Shown here: one piece after another, positions 63,201-64,000 of the stretch
How the letters are laid out: every line of letters starts with the position of its first letter
How positions within the stretch are numbered: the first letter of the stretch is position 1
Source of the DNA: Edaphochlamys debaryana
Lineage: Eukaryota; Chlorophyta; Chlorophyceae; Chlamydomonadales
Direction of reading: 5' to 3'
NCBI GenBank assembly: GCA_016858145.1
Contig: JAEHOE010000012.1
Coordinates: forward strand, 248,001 to 312,000
Length of the DNA: 64,000 nucleotides
Program-made: the position numbers and the translations under genes
The notes under the pieces: generated by a model
What the model was told of the DNA's origin: nothing
Databases searched by the model: none
Seen by the model: the letters and a program-made list of their open reading frames with translations, nothing else

Positions 63201-64000
63201 GTGGGCCTGGGCGGCGGCCTGGGCGGCTCGGGGCTGATGAACGCCTCGGGTCTGATGGGCGGGCTGGGTGGCGGCCTGGGCATGCCGGGGCTCGAGGGCA
63301 GCGCGCTGGCGGGCGAGCCGACCGAGACGCCCCCGCTCGGGTGCAACGCCGACGCCATCAAGCTCTTTGTGGGCAACATCCCCAAGAGCTGCACCGAGGA
63401 GCAGCTGCTGCCGCTGTTCCAGTCCATCGGCAAGGTGGGGAGCGCTGGGCGTGGTCGGGTTTCGGCGCCGAGGAAGCGCTGCACGGCTCTGCCGCTCTCA
63501 GCCGCGGGGCCGCGCTCGCGACTTCTCGGCGGCGGCTTGTGCAGACGGGGGCCACCCGGGGGCGCGCAGAAGTCAGGTGCCTTGCGTGCACGCTGGCGAG
63601 GCGGGGAGGGCGAGCTTCACGCGGAGCGCGCAGCAACCGGCTTGGGCGCGCCGGTGCTCCCCCGCCCAGACCCCACCCCACCATCCACACCCCCACCCGT
63701 GCAGCAAGCGGTAGACATGGCGTGCCCCCCAGACCCCCCAAAACATGTGTAACGACACTTTTGACGGTGTTCTGCGCCCCCAGGTGGTGGAGCTGGTCAT
63801 CGTGTACGACAAAGTCACGCACGAGTCCAAGGGCAGCGCCTTCGTGTGGTACGCCACCCGCACTGATGCGGAGCGCGCCATCATCCAGTTCAACCTGCGC
63901 CACATCTTCCCGGACCCCACGGGCGCACAGGACCGGCCGCTCGTGGTGCGGCGGGCCAAGGCGCGCTCGCGCGGCCCGGGCGCGCCCGGCGTCCTCGGCG
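60263..64000 (+). CDS. CELF/Bruno-like RNA-binding protein with four RRMs (both ends incomplete)
   Basis: Binds single-stranded RNA through RRMs; roles in splicing, stability or translation are known for the family. Exons: 60263-60526, 60743-60901, 61184-61350, 61468-61501, 61624-61686, 61828-61923, 62119-62241, 62404-62511, 62704-62845, 62986-63434, 63784 to beyond 64000; all phases agree. RRM1 (about 60453-61220): LFIGSV, GCAFVSY, ending LEVRHA. RRM2 (61248-61850): LFFSRV, KGCGFVEM, MSVRWAD. RRM3 (62119-62511): LFFAKV, KGCGLVTM, PMVVKWMD. RRM4 (63352-63960): LFVGNI, KGSAFVWY, LVVRRAK. A Gly/Met/Leu-rich linker (62986-63300) separates RRM3 and RRM4. No ATG is in frame upstream within the first exon, so a 5' exon is missing. 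The algal clock-related C3 subunit of CHLAMY1 is of this family, but four RRMs make this a different member. Confidence 0.9.

Overview
The window looks like nuclear DNA from a volvocine green alga (Chlamydomonas/Volvox relatives). The evidence is the very high GC content, dense short GT-AG introns, Ser-Pro/Pro-Pro (hydroxyproline-type) repeats of extreme length, and a pherophorin-domain half carrying the usual FPFCxC...PFRL...CF.I...CC.MG.KKI signature. Alanine- and glycine-rich inserts inside otherwise conserved eukaryotic proteins fit the same picture. The species cannot be named from the sequence alone.

Left half, minus strand, 33672 to beyond base 1. This appears to be one giant, many-exon gene for a secreted extracellular-matrix/cell-wall protein of very roughly 8,500-9,000 residues. 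Reading N to C it has: a signal peptide; nine copies of a six-Cys-rich module, each followed by a proline-rich spacer; two lamin-tail-like beta-sandwich segments (INEFHY / VSEFHY); a ~15 kb continuous (Ser/Pro/Lys/Glu-Pro) repeat tract into which eight related Cys-rich globular domains are inserted; two more Cys-rich modules; and the start of a C-terminal pherophorin domain that runs off the left edge. Modules 4-8 are a recent ~1.2 kb tandem amplification, introns included. Two one-base changes in poly-G runs (15205-15213 and 6381-6386) break the long reading frame. They are either assembly errors or real lesions.

Centre. 33.7-34.5 kb is an apparent spacer. At 34.5-36.6 kb there is a long minus-strand low-complexity ORF of unknown function. 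36.9-40.4 kb has no convincing gene and holds simple repeats.

Right half. 40424-54069 (minus) is a complete gene for VPS15 (PIK3R4), the pseudokinase-HEAT-WD40 scaffold of class III PI3-kinase. I could trace it through 31 exons whose phases all agree, giving 1,914 residues. It carries an unusual W-rich DysF/peroxin-like insert between the kinase and the HEAT repeats, and one GC-AG intron. Its intron 13 is loaded with a foldback element and an 829-bp repeat. A second copy of that repeat lies 11,129 bp away, just upstream of the last gene. 54.1-60.2 kb is mostly unassigned, with a weak candidate minus-strand gene. From 60263 to the right edge (plus) is a CELF/Bruno-like protein with four RRMs, interrupted at both ends as seen here.

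VPS15 and the RRM gene are divergently transcribed. No functional link among the three recognised genes (cell wall, membrane traffic, RNA binding) is implied by the sequence.
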